43,867 nt of DNA from an uncultured Bacteroidales bacterium. GTDB taxonomy: Bacteria > Bacteroidota > Bacteroidia > Bacteroidales > UBA932. This document shows positions 40,463-43,867 of this stretch, one piece after another (position 1 is the first letter of the stretch; each line of letters starts with the position of its first letter). The stretch lies in assembly GCA_900319405.1 (NCBI GenBank), contig ONOH01000015.1:1-43867 (forward strand), in the 5' to 3' direction. The position numbers were made by a program, and so were the translations under genes. Under the pieces are notes generated by a model. That model was not told the origin of the DNA and made no database searches. It saw nothing but the letters and a program-made list of their open reading frames with translations.

Positions 40463-40482
40463 GAAAATGATGCTCTACGGCT

Positions 40483-41712
40483 TTACCAATTCAAGATCTT
40501 CTTGAAGTCGTATGCCTCGGGATTGGCCACATGCTTGCGAGCGGCCTCGTAGTCGGCCGGAGTGATAAAGTGGCAAATGTGGTTGAAGTAGTTCTGGGCG
40601 GTACCTCCCTCGATATCCACACGGCGCGGGGGAATCTTGCCGTCGGCTCCCTGCAAATCCTTTAAATACAGAGGATTGGCATTGCCGAAGGCATCTACAT
40701 ACACCATGCAGCCGGTTTCACCCTTGGCGAAAAGCTCGTAGGCACCCATGGCCAGCTCGGAGCAATAGGTAAGGTCGTAGGCGATGGGGTCCTGGCAGCG
40801 GACATCGTAGCCGATTTCCACCGGACGGGTTTTCACCTTGAGGCCCACCTTCTTGAACTCCTTTTCCAGAATATCATTGAAAAGGACAGCCTTGGAAATC
40901 TTCCCGAGCTCCGGGTGGCCGTGCTCGTCATAAGTCATCGAAACGCCGGCATTCTTGATTTCCTGGGGATCCAGATCGTGGAACACGCCTTCTGCCACCA
41001 CCACGGTGCCATAGCCGATACCCAGGAGTTTGCGCTTGAGAATGGCGGAAAGCGCCAGCTTCACAATCTTGTCCAAGGTAATCTCCGTCTTGTTGAACAT
41101 CTCGGGGATGATGGTCATGGGGCAATGGGTGGCTTCGCCGATACCCAGGGCCAGGTGACCGGCGCTGCGGCCCATGGCGCTGATGATGAGCCAGTTGCCG
41201 CTGGTGCGGGCATCCTCGTAGACGGTGCGGGCCAGGTGGGCGCCCTCGTCCTTGGCGCTGTTGAAACCGAAGGTGGGGGTGTTCATCGGCAGCGGGAGGT
41301 CGTTGTCAATGGTCTTGGGCACGTGGATATTCTTGATGGGATACTGCTTGGCTTCCAGGAACTTGGCGATACGGTTGGCGGTGGAAGCGGTGTCGTCACC
41401 TCCTACGGTGACCAGCAGTTTGATGTTGTTCTCCTGGAACAGGCCCAGGTTGAAGTTCTCTTCGAAATCCTTGTCGGTGGGCTTGAAACGGCTCATCTGC
41501 AGATAGGAACCGCCGCGGTTGAAATAGGCGTCGGCCTTGAAGAAATCGATGTCTTCGATGCGGGGAGAAGGGTTGAACAGGCCGCTGTAACCGCCGTGAA
41601 GGCCGATTACGCGGAATCCGTTGTTCAGGAAAGTTTTGGCGACAGACATAACCACGGTGTTCATACCCGGAGCCGGGCCACCGCCACAAAGGATGATGAT
41701 GGAATCTTTCAT
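40483..41712 (-). CDS. pfp: PPi-type 6-phosphofructokinase
   Basis: A 409-residue phosphofructokinase. GGGPAPGMNTVV opens the fold. The key positions point to pyrophosphate use: GGDDT (104-108), where ATP-type enzymes have GGDG, and KTIDND (133-138), where ATP-type enzymes have GTIDND. FGFNSAKDEGA, MGRSAGHLAL and PEMFN follow as in the family. So it probably converts fructose-6-phosphate reversibly with PPi. The start MKDSIIILCG at ATG 41712 is preferred over an in-frame upstream codon at 41736. The promoter box TATCTTTG is at 41760-41753. It heads the operon with amylase and the FMN-binding gene (20-bp gap). Confidence 0.92.
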   Translation of the reverse strand: MKDSIIILCGGGPAPGMNTVVMSVAKTFLNNGFRVIGLHGGYSGLFNPSPRIEDIDFFKADAYFNRGGSYLQMSRFKPTDKDFEENFNLGLFQENNIKLLVTVGGDDTASTANRIAKFLEAKQYPIKNIHVPKTIDNDLPLPMNTPTFGFNSAKDEGAHLARTVYEDARTSGNWLIISAMGRSAGHLALGIGEATHCPMTIIPEMFNKTEITLDKIVKLALSAILKRKLLGIGYGTVVVAEGVFHDLDPQEIKNAGVSMTYDEHGHPELGKISKAVLFNDILEKEFKKVGLKVKTRPVEIGYDVRCQDPIAYDLTYCSELAMGAYELFAKGETGCMVYVDAFGNANPLYLKDLQGADGKIPPRRVDIEGGTAQNYFNHICHFITPADYEAARKHVANPEAYDFKKILNW

Positions 41713-41752
41713 AAAACTTATTGAATAGTAAAACAACTAACCATTAATCATA

Positions 41753-41789
41753 CAAAGATAGAAATAATTCTTGAAGTTTGCTAAATTTG
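41753..41789. promoter_or_regulatory. Divergent promoter boxes: pfp operon and Y-family polymerase
   Basis: TATCTTTG on the minus strand (41760-41753) for pfp and TAAATTTG on the plus strand (41782-41789) for the polymerase. The latter ends 5 bp before the GTG at 41795. Confidence 0.55.
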
Positions 41790-41794
41790 CAATA

Positions 41795-43162
41795 GTGAAC
41801 CAGCGGACATACATAGCCATTGACCTGAAGTCGTTCTATGCTTCGGTGGAGTGCGTGGAGAGGGGCCTGGACCCGCTCTCGACGCGCCTTGTGGTGGCCG
41901 ATGCCTCCCGTACCGACAAGACCATCTGTCTGGCTGTCTCCCCCGCCCTGAAAGCGTACGGGATTCCGGGGCGGCCCCGCCTGTTCGAGGTAAAACAGCA
42001 GATCGCGCGTCTGAAACGGGAGAATCCCCGCCTTGAACTGGATTTTATCACCGCGCCCCCGCAGATGGCCAGGTACATGGAGGTGAGCGGGAAAATCTAT
42101 GGTGTCTATCTTCGGCTTATCGCCCCGGAAGACATTCACGTCTATTCCATTGACGAGGTGTTCATCGATGCTACGGAATACATCCGGATGTACGGGATGG
42201 ACGCGCACAGCCTGGCACGACGCCTGATCCGGGATGTGCTGGAAGAGACCGGCGTCACGGCCACCGCGGGAATCGGCCCCAACCTGTATCTGGCGAAAGT
42301 GGCGATGGACATCGAGGCCAAGCACCGGAAGGCCGACAGGGACGGGGTGCGCATTGCCGAACTCACGGAAATGAGTTACCGGGAAAAATACTGGACCCAC
42401 AGGCCCCTGACCGACTTCTGGCGCATCGGCCACGGCACCGAGGCGCGGCTGGCATCGGCTGGGATGTACTCCCTTGGAGATGTGGCGAGGATGTCGATGC
42501 GCAACGAAGAAGTCCTGTACAAACTCTTCGGGGTAAACGCAGAACTGCTCATCGATCATGCCTGGGGCTGGGAGCCCTGCACAATGGCCGATATCAAGCG
42601 CTACAAACCTTCGGCAAGCAGCCTTTCCAGCGGGCAGGTGCTGATGGAACCCTACCCTTTCGAGAAAGCCCGCCTCATCGTACGGGAAATGACGGATTCG
42701 TTGTCCCTGGACCTGGTGGAAAAGCGCCTGGTCACCGCCCAGTTGGTGCTCCACGTAGGCTACGAAGCCGGAAAAGGAGCTGGGCCGATGGTGAAGGACT
42801 GGTACGGCCGCCCCACCCCGAAGCCGGCACACGGCTCCGTGAACCTTCCCATCCCCACTTCTGCTACCTCCATCCTGCTGAAATCAGCGATGGAGCTCTA
42901 TGATAGAATTGTTGATAGAAGTCTTTTTGTAAGAAGAATTTACGTTGTTGCATCTCAAGTGAAGGACGAGCAAAGCGAGACGGCCCGCCAGCTGAGTTTG
43001 TTCGACGAGAATCCCGACACCTCCCGTGAGCGGAAACAACAGGAAGCTATCCTGGAAATCCGGCGGAAATTCGGGAAAAACGCCATCCTGAAAGGAATGA
43101 ATTTCGAGGAGGGTGCCACCTCCCGTGAGCGCAACCACCAGATAGGAGGACACCACGAATGA
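41795..43162 (+). CDS. Y-family (UmuC/DinB-like) error-prone DNA polymerase
   Basis: A 455-residue translesion polymerase. Catalytic acids are Asp10 (IAIDLKSFYASVE) and Asp120-Glu121 (YSIDEVFIDA). The TATAGIGPNLYLAK block follows. The C-terminus, with KFGKNAILKGMNFEEGATSR and NHQIGGHHE, closely resembles the Y-family polymerases of Firmicutes (YqjW/UvrX group) rather than the DinB of Bacteroidetes. The GTG at 41795 is chosen because it opens the family N-terminus; an in-frame TTG at 41771 lies in the promoter. The stop codon overlaps the next start (ATGA at 43159), coupling it to a YolD-like small protein. Confidence 0.9.
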   Translation: MNQRTYIAIDLKSFYASVECVERGLDPLSTRLVVADASRTDKTICLAVSPALKAYGIPGRPRLFEVKQQIARLKRENPRLELDFITAPPQMARYMEVSGKIYGVYLRLIAPEDIHVYSIDEVFIDATEYIRMYGMDAHSLARRLIRDVLEETGVTATAGIGPNLYLAKVAMDIEAKHRKADRDGVRIAELTEMSYREKYWTHRPLTDFWRIGHGTEARLASAGMYSLGDVARMSMRNEEVLYKLFGVNAELLIDHAWGWEPCTMADIKRYKPSASSLSSGQVLMEPYPFEKARLIVREMTDSLSLDLVEKRLVTAQLVLHVGYEAGKGAGPMVKDWYGRPTPKPAHGSVNLPIPTSATSILLKSAMELYDRIVDRSLFVRRIYVVASQVKDEQSETARQLSLFDENPDTSRERKQQEAILEIRRKFGKNAILKGMNFEEGATSRERNHQIGGHHE

Positions 43163-43332
43163 ACACCCCGTACGACGACATCATCCATCTGGAACACCCC
43201 ACTTCCAAAAGACATCCCCGGATGTCCCGGCTGGACCGTGCGGCCCAGTTCGCCCCTTTTGCCGCGCTCAAAGGATATGAAGAGGTAGTAGAGGAAAACC
43301 GCGAAAAAAACGAGGCGGGATACGCTTTATAG
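43159..43332 (+). CDS. YolD-like small protein coupled to the Y-polymerase
   Basis: A 57-residue protein too short for usual ORF filters. It reads MNTPYDDIIHLEHPTSKRHP, then MSRLDRAAQFAPFAALKGYE and a short charged tail. The D-R-A-A-Q-F-x-P-F-A-A-L block is characteristic of small YolD-related proteins that accompany UvrX-type polymerases in Firmicutes. It overlaps the polymerase stop by 4 bp. The known partners are thought to modulate the polymerase; the mechanism here is unknown. Confidence 0.8.
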   Translation: MNTPYDDIIHLEHPTSKRHPRMSRLDRAAQFAPFAALKGYEEVVEENREKNEAGYAL

Positions 43333-43354
43333 TGTTATTTTCCCTTTTTTTGGT

Positions 43355-43362
43355 TATCTTTG
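43355..43362 (+). promoter_or_regulatory. -7 box (TATCTTTG) of ligA
   Basis: TATCTTTG matches TAnnTTTG and lies 37 bp before the chosen ligA start and 16 bp before the alternative ATG at 43379. No clear upstream TTTG was found. Confidence 0.55.
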
Positions 43363-43399
43363 TGTTTTATGTGCGCCTATGCGTACACGCGCAAGCTTT

Positions 43400-43867
43400 A
43401 TGGATTACACCGAAGCCAAACACAGAATAGAACAGTTGAAGGCGGTTCTTTGGGAGAACAACCGGAAGTACTACGTGGAAAACGCTCCCACGATGAGCGA
43501 CTATGAATATGACGCCCTGATGCACGAGCTGGAGGCGCTGGAAGCGGAGTATCCGGAATACGCCACTGAGGATTCCCCTACCCGGCGGGTGGGCTCGGAC
43601 CTGGAAGACAGTTCCCGGGAAGGCAGCGGCTTTGCCAAATATCCCCACAAGTATCCTATGCTTTCGCTGGCCAATACCTATTCCATCGAAGAGGTTGAGG
43701 AATTTGCCGGCCGGGCCGTCAAGACACTGGACACCCGCTTTACATATTCTTGCGAACTCAAGTTTGACGGAACGGCCATCTGTCTCACATACCGCGGCGG
43801 AAAACTTTTCCGCGCCCTCACCCGCGGAGACGGAGTGATGGGAGACGACGTTACGGAAAATGCCCGC
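43400..43867 (+). CDS. ligA: NAD-dependent DNA ligase LigA, N-terminal part (partial)
   Basis: The first 156 residues of LigA are present before the window ends. Domain Ia (about 1-70) starts MDYTEAKHRIEQLKAVLW, with the Y-Y-V-x-N-A-P segment and SDYEYDALMHELE that bind NMN. The adenylation domain begins after YPMLSLANTYS, and Lys121 in ELKFDGTAI is the adenylated lysine of the KxDG motif, followed by TRGDGVMGDDVTENAR. It seals nicks during replication and repair. ATG at 43400 is preferred; an in-frame ATG at 43379 would add seven residues (MRTRASF). Confidence 0.95.
   Translation, partial: MDYTEAKHRIEQLKAVLWENNRKYYVENAPTMSDYEYDALMHELEALEAEYPEYATEDSPTRRVGSDLEDSSREGSGFAKYPHKYPMLSLANTYSIEEVEEFAGRAVKTLDTRFTYSCELKFDGTAICLTYRGGKLFRALTRGDGVMGDDVTENAR

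Noticed and set aside
43379-43399. Upstream in-frame ATG as the ligA start
   Set aside because: The extra seven residues (MRTRASF) are unlike the family N-terminus, though this start cannot be fully excluded.

Overview
The window is about 44 kb of a densely packed bacterial chromosome and contains a typical Bacteroidales gene set. The clues are TAnnTTTG promoter boxes (often with a TTTG or TTG box about 20 bp upstream), the absence of obvious Shine-Dalgarno sites, many lipoproteins, a BACON-like protein, a lipid-anchored TamA relative (TamL), a DUF3467 protein, a DUF2807 (head-GIN) protein and a PPi-type phosphofructokinase. Genus cannot be assigned by eye. No rRNA, tRNA, CRISPR array, prophage or insertion sequence was found. 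The first gene (YgjP-like metallopeptidase) and the last (ligA) run off the window.

Layout. 1-6.3 kb: YgjP-like peptidase and a CNNM/CBS protein (minus), a large MscS-type channel (plus), mutY (minus) and a ThrE-type exporter (plus). 6.3-7.8 kb: a minus operon of a DUF3467 protein, a KdsC-like phosphatase and Maf. 7.8-16.7 kb, plus strand: a decayed small ORF, a peptide deformylase with a lipobox, valS, a hotdog thioesterase, tatA, tatC, an ABC-F ATPase, a DUF2807 protein and an M19 dipeptidase, ending at a hairpin terminator. 16.8-19.1 kb: a minus cluster of an XRE regulator, a shortened PyrD-like barrel and cinA, with an inverted repeat covering the barrel gene's start. 19.2-19.6 kb is an AT-rich gap without genes.

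19.6-31.7 kb: queA, an acyltransferase, a Na+/Ca2+-type exchanger (minus), a translationally coupled BACON-like lipoprotein and M6 metalloprotease, rlmD (minus), then a plus run of an envelope protein, a lipoprotein, a GNAT-like protein and rarA. 31.8-38.3 kb: tamL (minus), a short arginine decarboxylase-like protein, a SpoU methyltransferase, and a minus pair of a lipid-kinase-like protein with an altered nucleotide motif and a SpoIIE-type phosphatase. 38.4-43.9 kb: a small exported protein, a minus operon of PPi-type phosphofructokinase, GH13 amylase and an exported FMN-binding protein, then a Firmicutes-like Y-family polymerase coupled to a YolD-like small protein, and ligA.

Most of this is housekeeping: tRNA and rRNA modification, protein export, DNA repair, envelope biogenesis and central carbon metabolism. 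Genes are tightly packed: convergent neighbours often abut or overlap at their 3' ends, and several promoter boxes sit so close to the start codon that leaderless messages are likely. The items most worth a second look are the lipoprotein-type deformylase, the palindrome at the start of the PyrD-like/cinA cluster, a short interspersed repeat that has become part of mutY and of the maf stop codon, the Y-polymerase/YolD-like pair, and the lipid-kinase-like protein with GGNG in place of GGDG. No clearly new multi-gene system is visible.
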